A stretch of DNA of 64,000 nucleotides, taken from assembly GCF_002209555.1 (NCBI RefSeq), contig NZ_NJIF01000006.1:186001-250000 (forward strand), given 5' to 3'. Source of the DNA: Achromobacter insolitus. Lineage in GTDB: Bacteria > Pseudomonadota > Gammaproteobacteria > Burkholderiales > Burkholderiaceae_B. The position numbers were made by a program, and so were the translations under genes. Below the pieces are notes generated by a model. It did not search any database. It saw only the letters and a program-made list of their open reading frames with translations, and was not told where the DNA came from. This document shows, piece after piece, positions 1 to 8,913 of the stretch (position 1 is its first letter; each line of letters starts with the position of its first letter).

Positions 1-256
1 CGTTGAAGGGCGTGTCCATGACGTCCTGATTGCCCATCATGCCTAATCGCGCGCCCTGCGCCACTTGCCCTCCGGCATAGGGCGCCGGCAGTTCCTCGTC
101 CGACACCGTGCCCGCAGTCACCGTGACGGGCTGCAGCGTCGTGGTTTGCGCGGCAGTCTGGGCGCTGACGCCGGCGGGAACCATCAATGACAAGGCAACT
201 GCCGGACTGAGCCATTGAGCGCGCCGCGCGAGCGCCAACTGTGTTTTCTTAGACAA
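1..256 (-). CDS. TonB-dependent siderophore receptor, N-terminal fragment
   Basis: The N-terminus of an outer-membrane receptor runs off the left edge, leaving 85 codons. The frame opens with TTG at 254-256; an in-frame TGA lies two codons upstream and there is no nearer ATG, so TTG is the best start. A signal peptide (basic residues, hydrophobic stretch, then VSAQ) is followed by LQPVTVTAG, the pre-plug sequence typical of these receptors, and by [18 protein letters not shown], the usual beginning of the plug domain. A Fur-box-like site lies just upstream. The family imports ferric siderophores using TonB energy; the ligand cannot be told. This is separate from the receptor at 22386-24866. 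Confidence 0.8.
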   Translation of the reverse strand, partial: MSKKTQLALARRAQWLSPAVALSLMVPAGVSAQTAAQTTTLQPVTVTAGTVSDEELPAPYAGGQVAQGARLGMMGNQDVMDTPFN

Positions 257-274
257 GATTCACCGCCCCAAAAC

Positions 275-293
275 GTAAATGAGAATGCGTATC
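275..293. promoter_or_regulatory. candidate Fur box
   Basis: The 19 bases here match the classical Fur consensus at 13 positions, including the AATGAnAAT half and a TATC end. It lies about 20 bases upstream of the TTG start of the TonB receptor, so iron-dependent repression by Fur is a sensible inference. Confidence 0.55.
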
Positions 294-545
294 AGAGGAA
301 TTATATGTCTATGAAAGCAGATGTAGGAAGCCGCCCAGCGTCAAAAGCTGATACAGGACAAACTTCATGAGGTTGATCTGCGGGTGCACCGAGGGCGCGC
401 CAGTCAGCGCCCGGCTGGCGTCCGGGTGAAACTTTTTTCCTTAATCGGGCGGTAACCCGCCCTGAACGAAAGAACATTCTCCGGGAACGTTTGTATTATG
501 GAATCGCCATAAGCCAATGGCCGCGATGACTAATGTTGGCAAGCC

Positions 546-2864
546 ATGTCCGAAAAAATCCGCCGCTATCCTTCCCTTTCCCATTGGGGCGCATTCACTG
601 CGGTCGTCGCGGACGGCCGCCTCGTCGATTGTGAACCCTTTGCCCGCGACTGCGCCCCGTCGGACATCCTGCGGTCCATGCCGGCCATGGTGCATTCCCC
701 GCTGCGCGTGAATCGCCCTGCCATTCGCAAGGGGTGGCTGCGCGACAGGCACCTGAGCGATGGAAGCGAACGTGGGCGCGACGGCTACGTGGAGGTCAGT
801 TGGGACGTCGCGCTCGCCGCCGTCCATTCAGAGCTCCAACGAGTACGGTCCCAACATGGCAGCGAGGCCATCTTCGGCGGTTCATATGGCTGGTCGTCGG
901 CGGGGCGGCTGCATCATGCGCGTACCCAGACGCACCGCTTCCTGAATGCCGGCGGCGGCTGCACCAACCAGGCAGGAAACTACAGCTGGGGCACCGCGCA
1001 ATTCCTTTTGCCCCACGTGATCGGCAGCTACACGCCCGTGACCGGACGCGTGACGGACTGGAACAGCGTAACGGCCCACACGCGGCTATTCATCGCATTC
1101 GGCGGCATGCCCCTGCGAAACACGCAGATCACCTCCGGGGGGGCCGGCGACCACCCTGTGTCCGGACAGCTCGAACGCGCACGGGCAGCGGGTGTCGAAT
1201 TCGTCGTCATCAGCCCTACCCGGCGGGACGTGCCCGCCGGCCTGGAAGCGCGGTGGATACCCATCCGGCCGAACACCGACGCCGCCTTGATGCTGGCAAT
1301 GATGCAGGCGCTGATAGCCGACGGCATCCACGATGCAACATTCCTGCGAACCCACTGCGTCGGCTTCGATGCCCTGTGCGCGTACCTCGAAGGAAAAACG
1401 GACGGCATTCCCAAGACCCCTGAATGGGCGCAGGCAATCTGCGACGTGCCCGCCACGGTCATCCGCGAGCTCGCGCGCGAGGCCCGCAATGTACGTTCGA
1501 TGCTGACTTGCGCCTGGTCACTGCAGCGCGCCCACCGGGGCGAACAACCCTACTGGGCCTGCATCGCGCTTGCGGCGGCCCTGGGGCATATCGGCATGCC
1601 CGGCGGTGGCGTGGCGTTCGGCCATGCTTCCATGAACGGTGTCGGCAACCCGCGCATGGAGATCGCAGGCCCCGCCATGGAATCGGGGCGCAATCCGACC
1701 GGCTCGGTTATCCCCGTGGCCCGCGTCACCGACATGCTGCTGCACCCCGGAAAGACTTACGAATTCAATGGGCGCGAAAGCATTTATCCCGATATCAAGA
1801 TGGTGTACTGGGCGGGCGGCAATCCCTTCCATCACCAGCAGGACCTGAATCGTCTGAGCCGGGCATGGGCCAAGCCACAGACCATCGTCACGCACGAGAT
1901 CTGGTGGACGCCCATGGCGCGCCGCTCCGACATCGTGCTGCCAGCCACCACGACCCTGGAAAGAAACGACATAGGCGGATCGACGCGGGACCGCTACGTA
2001 TTCGCCATGCATCAGGCATTGGCTCCGATTGGCTCCAGCCGCAATGATTTCGACATTTACCGGGAGCTGGCTGCGCTGGGCGGCTATGAAGAGGCCTACA
2101 CGCAAGGCCGCGACGAGATGGCGTGGATACGGCATATTTTCGATTCCATGAGCAAAGCGTGGCGTGACAGCGGTTGCGAGGCGCCTGAGTTCGACGCATT
2201 TTGGGACCAGGGGTATGTGGCCATTCCCGAGCCCAAGCGGCCCTTCGTGCTGTTCGAGGACTTCCGCCATGACCCCGCGGGCCATCCTCTGCGCACGCCA
2301 TCCGGCCGTATCGAGCTGTATTCGGAAAAAATCGCGGGCTTCGGCTATGCGGATTGCCCGCCCCACCCCGCCTGGCTGGCGCCAGCGGAATGGCTGGGAT
2401 CGCCAGTGGCCGCCCGCTGGCCGCTGCACCTGCTTACCCCTCAACCCGCGGGCAAGTTGCACTCCCAGATGGATGGCGGCAAGGCCTCGACGGATCTGAA
2501 GATCAAAGGCCGTGAAGCACTGCACATCTCGCCCGCAGATGCCAAAGACCGGCGCATAAGCCAGCATGATCTCGTCAAGGTGTACAACGACCGGGGCGCC
2601 TGCCTGGCGGTGGCGGTGATCGACGCGGATCTTAAGCCGGGGGTCGTGATGCTGCCGACGGGCGCATGGTTCGACGCCGTGGACGAAGGACTGGAAGTCC
2701 ACGGCAACCCGAACGTGCTGACGATGGACGTGGGCACCTCGCGGTTGACTCAAGGCAGCAGCGCCCAGTCGGCGCTGGTGGAAGTGGCGCCCTGGAAGGA
2801 TGCCGCCCCGGTAGTCCGAGCCCTCGAGGCGCCCGCCATCACCGAGCTGGCGCACAACGCGTAG
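546..2864 (+). CDS. molybdopterin oxidoreductase, DMSO reductase / biotin sulfoxide reductase family
   Basis: 772-residue molybdenum enzyme of the DMSOR/TorA/BisC group, which carries bis-MGD and transfers oxygen atoms from S- or N-oxides. Counting from this Met, YGW gives Tyr114 and Trp116 and NYSWG gives Ser147. These are the active-site Tyr, Trp and the molybdenum-ligating Ser of DMSO reductase. No N-terminal Fe-S Cys motif is present and there is no twin-arginine signal, so it should be cytoplasmic like BisC. The C-terminal third (from about residue 620) is the dinucleotide-binding domain, with the HSQMDGG-type segment. It stands alone, 288 bases from the divergent TonB receptor. The ribosome site at 546 is weak. 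Substrate is unknown: methionine or biotin sulfoxide are candidates. Confidence 0.85.
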   Translation: MSEKIRRYPSLSHWGAFTAVVADGRLVDCEPFARDCAPSDILRSMPAMVHSPLRVNRPAIRKGWLRDRHLSDGSERGRDGYVEVSWDVALAAVHSELQRVRSQHGSEAIFGGSYGWSSAGRLHHARTQTHRFLNAGGGCTNQAGNYSWGTAQFLLPHVIGSYTPVTGRVTDWNSVTAHTRLFIAFGGMPLRNTQITSGGAGDHPVSGQLERARAAGVEFVVISPTRRDVPAGLEARWIPIRPNTDAALMLAMMQALIADGIHDATFLRTHCVGFDALCAYLEGKTDGIPKTPEWAQAICDVPATVIRELAREARNVRSMLTCAWSLQRAHRGEQPYWACIALAAALGHIGMPGGGVAFGHASMNGVGNPRMEIAGPAMESGRNPTGSVIPVARVTDMLLHPGKTYEFNGRESIYPDIKMVYWAGGNPFHHQQDLNRLSRAWAKPQTIVTHEIWWTPMARRSDIVLPATTTLERNDIGGSTRDRYVFAMHQALAPIGSSRNDFDIYRELAALGGYEEAYTQGRDEMAWIRHIFDSMSKAWRDSGCEAPEFDAFWDQGYVAIPEPKRPFVLFEDFRHDPAGHPLRTPSGRIELYSEKIAGFGYADCPPHPAWLAPAEWLGSPVAARWPLHLLTPQPAGKLHSQMDGGKASTDLKIKGREALHISPADAKDRRISQHDLVKVYNDRGACLAVAVIDADLKPGVVMLPTGAWFDAVDEGLEVHGNPNVLTMDVGTSRLTQGSSAQSALVEVAPWKDAAPVVRALEAPAITELAHNA

Positions 2865-2872
2865 CTATCCGT

Positions 2873-2894
2873 GGTCCCGGCGTGTGCCGGGACC
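2873..2894. repeat. GC-rich stem-loop after the molybdoenzyme gene
   Basis: A perfect 9-bp inverted repeat (GGTCCCGGC / GCCGGGACC) around a 4-base loop begins 8 bases after the stop codon. No T-run follows on either strand, so it is not a standard intrinsic terminator. It may protect 3' ends or be a dispersed palindromic element. Confidence 0.6.
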
Positions 2895-2960
2895 GCGTGG
2901 TTACCGCTCCCTGCCTATATCACGATGGCCGGGCCGGTTTGCATACCCCGGAGACTGGCC

Positions 2961-3980
2961 TCATTCCGCGGTGATGTTCGCTTTCTCGATAATGCTGCGG
3001 TATCGCGCCGTCTCGGACTGGATGTATTTCTCAAAGTCCGCGCTGTTCCTGTAGCCGCTTTCGAAGCCCAGGTTCTCAAGCTGCTCTTTCATGCTTGGAG
3101 CCGTCATGACGTTCTGCGCGGCCGCATCCAGCTTTTGGCGGATGGGCTCTGGCAGCTTTGCGGGTGCCCACAGTCCATACCAGGAATAGAACTCGAAATT
3201 CTTCAGCCCTTCTTCCTGCATCGTGGGCACGTCCGGCAACAATGGACTGCGCTTGCTTCCGGTCACCGCCAATGCGCGTATCTTGCCTGCCTTGGCCATG
3301 GGCAGGGAGGAGAGCATCGGATCAATCAGCGCCTGGACCTGTCCGCCCGCCAAGTCGCTCAAGGCGGGGCCTCCGCCCTTGTACAGGACGATGGGGATCT
3401 GCAGATCGGACAGACCCGCTTCATAGGCGAATTGCGCAATGGCAAGATGCCCCGCCGAGCCGAAACCCGTCGTTGCGAAGCTGTACTTGGCGGGGTCGGC
3501 CTTCACGGCGCCGACGAACTCCTGCACCGTCTTTGCCGGAACCTTGTTGCTTACACTGAATATCAACGCGCCTTGGGCGAGGCCGCTGATGGCGGTGAAG
3601 TCCTTCACCGCGTCGAAGGTCATCTTCTTTTGGTAAAGCAACGGATTGATGTTGTGGATAGACGCATTGAGATAGAGCGTATAGCCATCGGCCGCCGAAC
3701 GTGAAACCACGCCGGCGCCTACCATCCCGGACGCTCCCGCCCGGTTGTCCACGATGATCGACTGCTTCAATTCCTCGCCCAGTTTGACGGCGAAGATGCG
3801 GGCCAGGCCATCCACGGATCCCCCGGGCGGATGCGGCACCACGATGGTTATCGGGCGGCTGGGATAGGCGGCGTCGGAATTTGCCTGCGCATGCGCGGAA
3901 CCCATCAACATCAAGCCGCCAACGGCGGCGACCAGGGTTTTTACGCAATTACGGCGGGAGTACGGATAGGGCTTTCGCAT
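2961..3980 (-). CDS. Bug-family (TctC-like) periplasmic solute receptor
   Basis: 339-residue tripartite-tricarboxylate receptor. A signal peptide ends near GSAHA (about residue 32); its SRRNCVK start resembles a Tat signal with the Phe replaced. The mature protein begins with YPSRPITIVVP and continues with PPGGSVDGLAR, the usual Bug opening and first ligand loop. ATG at 3978-3980 is chosen because GAGG precedes it; the frame stays open 22 codons further. Such proteins bind carboxylates or similar small molecules. No TctA/TctB membrane genes are nearby. It is last in the minus-strand run below the Lrp regulator. Confidence 0.88.
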   Translation of the reverse strand: MRKPYPYSRRNCVKTLVAAVGGLMLMGSAHAQANSDAAYPSRPITIVVPHPPGGSVDGLARIFAVKLGEELKQSIIVDNRAGASGMVGAGVVSRSAADGYTLYLNASIHNINPLLYQKKMTFDAVKDFTAISGLAQGALIFSVSNKVPAKTVQEFVGAVKADPAKYSFATTGFGSAGHLAIAQFAYEAGLSDLQIPIVLYKGGGPALSDLAGGQVQALIDPMLSSLPMAKAGKIRALAVTGSKRSPLLPDVPTMQEEGLKNFEFYSWYGLWAPAKLPEPIRQKLDAAAQNVMTAPSMKEQLENLGFESGYRNSADFEKYIQSETARYRSIIEKANITAE

Positions 3981-4079
3981 GACAGCCTCATTGAAGATGA
4001 ATGAAGGTGTAAACAGCGGTCCCGCCGCCGGCAACCCGGTGTCCACCGGATTGCTCAGAGGCTGGGAAACGCAGGCAGA

Positions 4080-4859
4080 CTAGTAGGTGCCTGGGTAGGC
4101 GGCTCCGTCTATCAATATGTTCTGGCCGCAGACATAGCCGGCCTGGGCGGAACACACGTAGGCGCAAAGCGCGCCCAATTCCCCGGGCTCTCCGTAGCGC
4201 CCCGCCGGATTGCCTGACCCCCGGGTTTGCCAAAGTTCGTCAAATGACTTTCCGCCCGGTTCCAGCATGCCCTCGATGTGGCGTCGCTGAGCATCGGTCG
4301 CAAAGACGCCGGGCAGAAGGTTATTGATGGTGACGTTGTACCGAACCGTCTGGCGAGCCAGACCGGCAACGAATCCCACCAGGCAAGACCGGGCGCCGTT
4401 GGACAAACCCAGTTCGAGCTGGGGTGTCTTGACGCTGCGTGAGACGATGTTCACGATGCGCCCGAAGCGGCGCTCCATCATTCCATCCACCACTCGCCGA
4501 ATCATGTCTATCGGCCCGAGCGCCATGGAATCCAGGGCGTCATGCCAGTCGGCCTGGGTCCATTGGCGAAAATCGCCGGGTGGCGCTCCATCGGCGTTGT
4601 TCACCAGGATGTCGGGACCGGGACAAGCCGCGAGAGCCGCCTCCCGGCCCGCATCCGTCGTGATGTCGGCAACCACATACCGGACCGGAGCCCCGGTCGC
4701 GGCGGTCAGCTCTGCGGCGGCCGTTGCCAGCGTGCTTTCGGTGCGCGCGGCGATGACCACGTCAACGCCTTCACTTGCCAACTGCGCAGCGCACGCGCGT
4801 CCCATTCCCTTGCTGCCACCAAAAACAAGCGCGCGGCGCCCTCGAATTCCAAGATCCAT
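4080..4859 (-). CDS. SDR-family oxidoreductase with altered catalytic residues
   Basis: 259-residue short-chain dehydrogenase. The Rossmann loop GGSKGMG (residues 14-20), the NNA motif (NNADG, 87-91) and the catalytic-type Ser140 (IVNIVS) are present. The YxxxK signature is replaced: where Tyr and Lys should stand the protein reads Ser153-N-G-A-Arg157. A subgroup of SDRs annotated as 3-oxoacyl-ACP reductases shares this LSNGAR sequence as far as I recall, so it may be a genuine lineage rather than a mutant. It lies 28 bases after the DapA-like gene and probably shares its transcript. Substrate unknown. Confidence 0.8.
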   Translation of the reverse strand: MDLGIRGRRALVFGGSKGMGRACAAQLASEGVDVVIAARTESTLATAAAELTAATGAPVRYVVADITTDAGREAALAACPGPDILVNNADGAPPGDFRQWTQADWHDALDSMALGPIDMIRRVVDGMMERRFGRIVNIVSRSVKTPQLELGLSNGARSCLVGFVAGLARQTVRYNVTINNLLPGVFATDAQRRHIEGMLEPGGKSFDELWQTRGSGNPAGRYGEPGELGALCAYVCSAQAGYVCGQNILIDGAAYPGTY

Positions 4860-4887
4860 GGATTCCCCCTGTCGAACCCTGCGCCGT

Positions 4888-5823
4888 TCAAGCGGCTTTC
4901 AGCGCCGGAGAGCTCCAGCCATACTTCTTGTCGAGTTCCAGGTCCTTGATCACACGCAGCCCCTTGAGCAGCGCCTCGCCTTCCAGGCCGCGCAACGGCT
5001 TGCGCAGGTCGCCAGCGGGCAAGCCCACGGCTTTCATCAAGGACTTGATGGCTACGGGATTGATCGCCGAGTAGGAGTAATGCAGCAATTGCAGATTGCG
5101 TAGATATGCCTCGCGGAAGCTGGTGCTCACCTCGGGCGACGTCCAGGGCTTGGAGATCAGCGCCAGCTCCGCCGGCGCGATATTGCCCGTCATGTTGGCG
5201 GTACCGTGGCCGCCCAGGCTCATGGTCGGCACGACCAGGCCCAGGTTCGGCGAATCGCAACACATCACCGACACGTCGGGCGCGCCGCGCAACACCTGCG
5301 CCACCTGTCCCACCCGGGTCGTGGATTCTTTATGGACCACGTAGTTCGGATGCTTGAATATGCGCAGCAGCTGGTCCCAGTGCAGATCGCTCTTGACGCG
5401 AGGCGGGTTGTTGTAGATGCCCAGCGGCAGGTCCGTGGCGTCCGCGACCTCAAGGAAGTAATCCTCGATATCCGCCTCCGACGCGCAGATGTAGGCCGGC
5501 GCCGCCAGGATGGCGCCATCCGCGCCGTTTTCCCGCGCAAAGCGCAGATAGTCCTTGGTCGTCTCCGTATTGTTTCCGGTGCAACCATAAAACAGCTTCA
5601 TCTTGCCCGTCTTCATCTTCGCGGTCTTGGCGATGATGTCGTAGCGTTCCTGTTGCGAAAGCATGGACACTTCGCCCGTGGATCCCATGATGAGCACGGC
5701 GCTGGTGCCGTTGTCCTCATGAAACTTGAGAAGCTCGCGGAATGCTTCGAAGTCGGCGCTGCCGTCTTTATTGAACGGCGTGATCAACGCCACGAAAGAA
5801 CCGGTGAGTTTCATCTTGCTCAT
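4888..5823 (-). CDS. dihydrodipicolinate synthase (DapA)-family lyase/aldolase
   Basis: 311-residue class I aldolase-type TIM barrel. Key residues are visible: GSTGE (47-51) where DapA has its pyruvate-binding Thr pair, Tyr137 in IYNNPPR, and the Schiff-base Lys165 in HKES. The context (PLP lyase upstream, SDR and solute receptor downstream) suggests a catabolic pyruvate lyase such as a KDG-, sialate- or hydratase-aldolase-like enzyme rather than lysine biosynthesis. AAAGGA stands 6 bases ahead of the ATG. It follows the PLP lyase gene by 49 bases. Confidence 0.85.
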   Translation of the reverse strand: MSKMKLTGSFVALITPFNKDGSADFEAFRELLKFHEDNGTSAVLIMGSTGEVSMLSQQERYDIIAKTAKMKTGKMKLFYGCTGNNTETTKDYLRFARENGADGAILAAPAYICASEADIEDYFLEVADATDLPLGIYNNPPRVKSDLHWDQLLRIFKHPNYVVHKESTTRVGQVAQVLRGAPDVSVMCCDSPNLGLVVPTMSLGGHGTANMTGNIAPAELALISKPWTSPEVSTSFREAYLRNLQLLHYSYSAINPVAIKSLMKAVGLPAGDLRKPLRGLEGEALLKGLRVIKDLELDKKYGWSSPALKAA

Positions 5824-5872
5824 GCTTATTCCTTTGACTGTCAGGTTGAGAGAGTGCTTTTGAATATTCCGG

Positions 5873-7081
5873 CTATGCGGCGGTAGGCTCGGCGGCTTGC
5901 AGCAAGGATTTGCGGGCGGCCAGGGCTGCCAGCCCCCTGTTCAGGTCGGCTATCAGATCCTCGGGGTCTTCCAGGCCCACGTGCAAGCGCACCGCTTTGC
6001 CTGTGTACGGCCAGCGCGCCCCATGGTGCTTTCCCGGCGTGAACGGAATGGCCAGGCTTTCATATCCGCCCCATGACACGCCAATGCCGAAATGCTGCAA
6101 GGCATCGACGAAGGCAGCCACGGACTCATCCTCGCTTGCGCGCAGCACGACCGTGAACAAGCCGCTGGCGCCCCTGAAATCCCGCTTCCAGAGAGCATGG
6201 CCAGGATGCGAGGGCAAGGCGGGGTGCACCACCGCCTCGACCTCCGCCTGCTGCTCCAGCCACTGCGCGACGCGCAGCCCGGACGCCCAGTGCCGTTGCA
6301 AACGCACGCCCATGGTGCGCAGCCCGCGCAGTGCAAGATAGATATCGTCGGGCCCCGCGGTCTGGCCCATGTATTGCGTCGTCTTCTTGACTTGCGCCCA
6401 AGTGGCCTCATTGCAGGTAACCACGCCCAGCATGGCGTCCGAATGGCCCACGATGTACTTCGTCGCCGCGTGGATGGACACGTCGACGCCGTGCTCGAAC
6501 GGCTTGAAGAACAAGGGCGTTGCCCACGTGTTGTCCATGACGACAAATGCGCCGTGGGCATGCGCAACGGCGGTGATGGCCGGAATATCCTGGATTTCGA
6601 GGGTTTCGGAGCCCGGCGACTCGACATACACGACCCGCGTATTGGAGCGCATGACAGACTCGATGTTCTTGCCGCGGCCCGGATCGTAGACCTCCACCTC
6701 GACGCCGAGCCGGCTGAGCACGTGGTCCAGGAATGAACGCGTGGGCGAATAGGCGCTGTATGTCACCAGCACATGATCGCCCGCCGAAAGCAGCGCGGTC
6801 AGCGTCGTGACTATGGCTGCCAGCCCGGAGGGAAACGCGAGCGATCGGTGTCCGCCTTCCAGCGCCGCAATGGCTTCCTCGAACGCATGCGTGGTGGCGG
6901 TTCCGTAGCGGCCGTAGGTGGTGGCTCCCGGCTCTTCCGCGGCGCGAGCACGCTTCATTTCTTCCCACTCCGCCATCGAACCCGCAAGAATGGTGGATGC
7001 TCGGCAGATCGGCGTGTTCACCAGGCCGCCGAATCGCTCCGGATGCCGTCCGACTGTGACCAGTTGAGTATCTTCCTTCAT
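5873..7081 (-). CDS. PLP-dependent cystathionine beta/gamma-lyase family enzyme
   Basis: 402-residue Cys/Met-metabolism PLP enzyme (MetB/MetC group). From the ATG at 7081, Tyr56-x-Arg58 (YGRYG) matches the phosphate-binding pair, SGLAA (85-89) the PLP-stacking region, DNTWATP (183-189) the cofactor Asp, and ATKY gives the PLP Lys208. The frame also allows a TTG three codons upstream, but GGAG sits 10 bases before the ATG and only 2 before the TTG. An Lrp-box-like site lies 120 bases upstream and the Lrp-type regulator is the preceding gene. The reaction is probably C-S cleavage of cystathionine or a related thioether; specificity cannot be fixed by sequence. Confidence 0.85.
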   Translation of the reverse strand: MKEDTQLVTVGRHPERFGGLVNTPICRASTILAGSMAEWEEMKRARAAEEPGATTYGRYGTATTHAFEEAIAALEGGHRSLAFPSGLAAIVTTLTALLSAGDHVLVTYSAYSPTRSFLDHVLSRLGVEVEVYDPGRGKNIESVMRSNTRVVYVESPGSETLEIQDIPAITAVAHAHGAFVVMDNTWATPLFFKPFEHGVDVSIHAATKYIVGHSDAMLGVVTCNEATWAQVKKTTQYMGQTAGPDDIYLALRGLRTMGVRLQRHWASGLRVAQWLEQQAEVEAVVHPALPSHPGHALWKRDFRGASGLFTVVLRASEDESVAAFVDALQHFGIGVSWGGYESLAIPFTPGKHHGARWPYTGKAVRLHVGLEDPEDLIADLNRGLAALAARKSLLQAAEPTAA

Positions 7082-7202
7082 GACTTTCAATCTCCAAGAA
7101 TGGGCGGCCTGAACACGGTCAATTGCCGCTGATGTTCTGGAGTAGTCTAGGAGCGGGTCCGGAGAAAACTTTTCGATTCTGAGTTCCCGGACGTCCGAAA
7201 AA

Positions 7203-7217
7203 GAGAATATTTATCTC
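7203..7217. promoter_or_regulatory. candidate Lrp/AsnC operator
   Basis: GAGAATATTTATCTC agrees with the E. coli Lrp consensus YAGHAWATTWTDCTR at 12 of 15 positions. It lies between the Lrp-type gene and the cystathionine-lyase-like gene, in an AT-rich patch of an otherwise GC-rich intergenic region. Confidence 0.4.
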
Positions 7218-7241
7218 CGCCTCCGGCAATGCAGGCATGGC

Positions 7242-7700
7242 TTAAAGGTAGTCCAGCGGGAGCGCCGTGGTGTACTTGATTTCTTCCATTGCAAAACTCG
7301 AGCTGACGTCGAAAAGCTCTGCAACCTGGATGAGTTTCTTGTAGACCAGATCGAACCCGGCGATATCCGGCGCCACCACCTTCAGGAGATAGTCGGTATC
7401 GCCACTCAAGCGATAAAACTCCACCACCTCGGGCATATCCTTCACGCCGAGCGAGAATTTCCGCAACCACTGCAGGTCGTGGCATCCCGTCTTTATCGAC
7501 ACGAACACCGTCACGCCAAGGCCGGCCTTGCAACGGTCCAGCAGGCAGACCTGCCGCCGGATGAGGCCGGATTCCAGCATGTGCTGGATGCGCTTCCAGC
7601 ACGCCGTCGGCGAGAGATGCACTCGCTCGGCGATGTCGTTGTTCGACAGACGTGCATCATTCTGGAGAAACTCGAGGATGCTGCGATCTTTCTTGTCCAT
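7242..7700 (-). CDS. Lrp/AsnC-family transcriptional regulator
   Basis: 152-residue protein with an N-terminal winged helix (DKKDRSILEFLQNDARLSNN, helix-turn-helix about residues 20-42, SPTACWKRIQHM) and a C-terminal RAM ligand-binding domain (about 65-145) containing the SGDTDYLLKV signature. Family members sense amino acids and form octamers. It is transcribed toward the PLP lyase operon, 160 bases away, and likely controls it in response to an amino acid; this is inferred from neighbourhood and the Lrp-box-like site. Confidence 0.9.
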   Translation of the reverse strand: MDKKDRSILEFLQNDARLSNNDIAERVHLSPTACWKRIQHMLESGLIRRQVCLLDRCKAGLGVTVFVSIKTGCHDLQWLRKFSLGVKDMPEVVEFYRLSGDTDYLLKVVAPDIAGFDLVYKKLIQVAELFDVSSSFAMEEIKYTTALPLDYL

Positions 7701-7868
7701 AGCGTTGAGCTGCGATCAGCTATTTGACTTAGCCGCGCGGCAAGGCGCTCGGGGACCGGCCCCAAAATGCGGCATCACATCCGACCACCGCAATGCAATA
7801 CACGGCGGTCAACCTGGAACCCATTTTATGTACGGAATACCGTCGCAACGATACAATTCATAGGCTTA

Positions 7869-7892
7869 AACTTATAACTATATTTATAAGTT
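7869..7892. promoter_or_regulatory. AT-rich dyad upstream of LysR gene
   Basis: A perfect 9-bp inverted repeat, AACTTATAA and TTATAAGTT, with a 6-base centre, ends 20 bases before the start of the LysR gene at 7913. It contains the T-N11-A geometry of LysR sites and stands out in GC-rich DNA, so it is probably an autoregulatory or promoter-overlapping operator. Confidence 0.5.
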
Positions 7893-7912
7893 GACCGCCT
7901 ACAGGAGTAGCC

Positions 7913-8872
7913 ATGAAAGAGGTCAATCTCACCCTCACACAGACCTTTTTCCTCGCGGCCCAGGAAGGCACGTACTCGGCGGCCGCTCGCCGGCTGAACA
8001 TTTCCTACCAGTCCGTGGCCAACCACATCCGGCGTCTAGAACAGCGCGTCGGCGAGAAACTCATCGTCGCCAAGCGCGGCGCCAAGTCCATCTCGCTCAC
8101 GCCCCGCGGCACCAGTCTCTATCGGCTGCTCGAGCCCGAGTTCGATGCCATGCTGACGCGGCTCGGCAGCCTGATCGACAAGGAACGGCCGGTCATTCGT
8201 ATCGGCATGCCGCAGGCGATTTTCTTCTACCTGCTTCCGCCCGTGCTGACGGCGTTCCGAAAATTCCACCCCAATGTTGAAATCGTCGGCTACGAACGTG
8301 ATGTGTCGTTGCCGGACCTGATACACAGCGGTTCGCTGGACGTCTGCCTGAGCGAACGCTACTTCGGCAACACCGTCATGTCGCAACGGGTGGTCTGCCA
8401 CTATCGGCCGGCGCTGGTATGCCCTGCCGGCTGGCCGCTGCCAGCCACCGAAGCCGCGGTACCCAAGTGGGCTCTCGGAAGGCCGCTCATCACCTATGAA
8501 CCGGGGCAGATGTTGCGCAACATGGCATTGGAGTATCTGTCGATCGACAATGAGCGGCCCCGGGTCGTCGTGTCGACGTCGACCAGCGCAAGCGCCAAAC
8601 GATGCGTCGACGAAGGCCTGGGCTTCGCCTTGCTGCCCACCTGGTGCATAGAGGAAACCGACAGCCGCATCCAGTGCGTCGCCCTGACCAATACCCCGAA
8701 GATTCCCATTTACTTCGGCGAGGCTACGTATCTGCGTTCCAATCCCTTCGTTCAATCGATGTACAGGCTTTGCCTGGATGTGCTGGCGAAATCCGTCGAA
8801 GAACGCGCGAACCGTTGCAAGCCTCTCAAGGCGCGCAAAGCGACTGCGCGCCCCGCGGCCGCCATACGTTGA
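7913..8872 (+). CDS. LysR-family transcriptional regulator
   Basis: 319 residues. The N-terminal winged helix (about residues 6-65) contains GTYSAAARRLNISYQSVANH, a LysR helix-turn-helix in which the usual QPALS is replaced by YQSVA. The rest is a periplasmic-binding-like effector domain ending in a basic tail. AGGAG lies 6 bases ahead of the ATG. The gene precedes a DadA-like oxidase on the same strand by 137 bases, and that gap holds inverted repeats, so the oxidase is the likely target. Effector unknown. Confidence 0.88.
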   Translation: MKEVNLTLTQTFFLAAQEGTYSAAARRLNISYQSVANHIRRLEQRVGEKLIVAKRGAKSISLTPRGTSLYRLLEPEFDAMLTRLGSLIDKERPVIRIGMPQAIFFYLLPPVLTAFRKFHPNVEIVGYERDVSLPDLIHSGSLDVCLSERYFGNTVMSQRVVCHYRPALVCPAGWPLPATEAAVPKWALGRPLITYEPGQMLRNMALEYLSIDNERPRVVVSTSTSASAKRCVDEGLGFALLPTWCIEETDSRIQCVALTNTPKIPIYFGEATYLRSNPFVQSMYRLCLDVLAKSVEERANRCKPLKARKATARPAAAIR

Positions 8873-8913
8873 CCTGAAGTTTTTTTCCTATTGCGGCAGA
8901 GGGGACCGATAAA

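Noticed and set aside
1518-2855. Long minus-strand frame opposite the molybdoenzyme gene
   Set aside because: It is a GC-driven shadow; the plus-strand frame carries conserved catalytic residues throughout.
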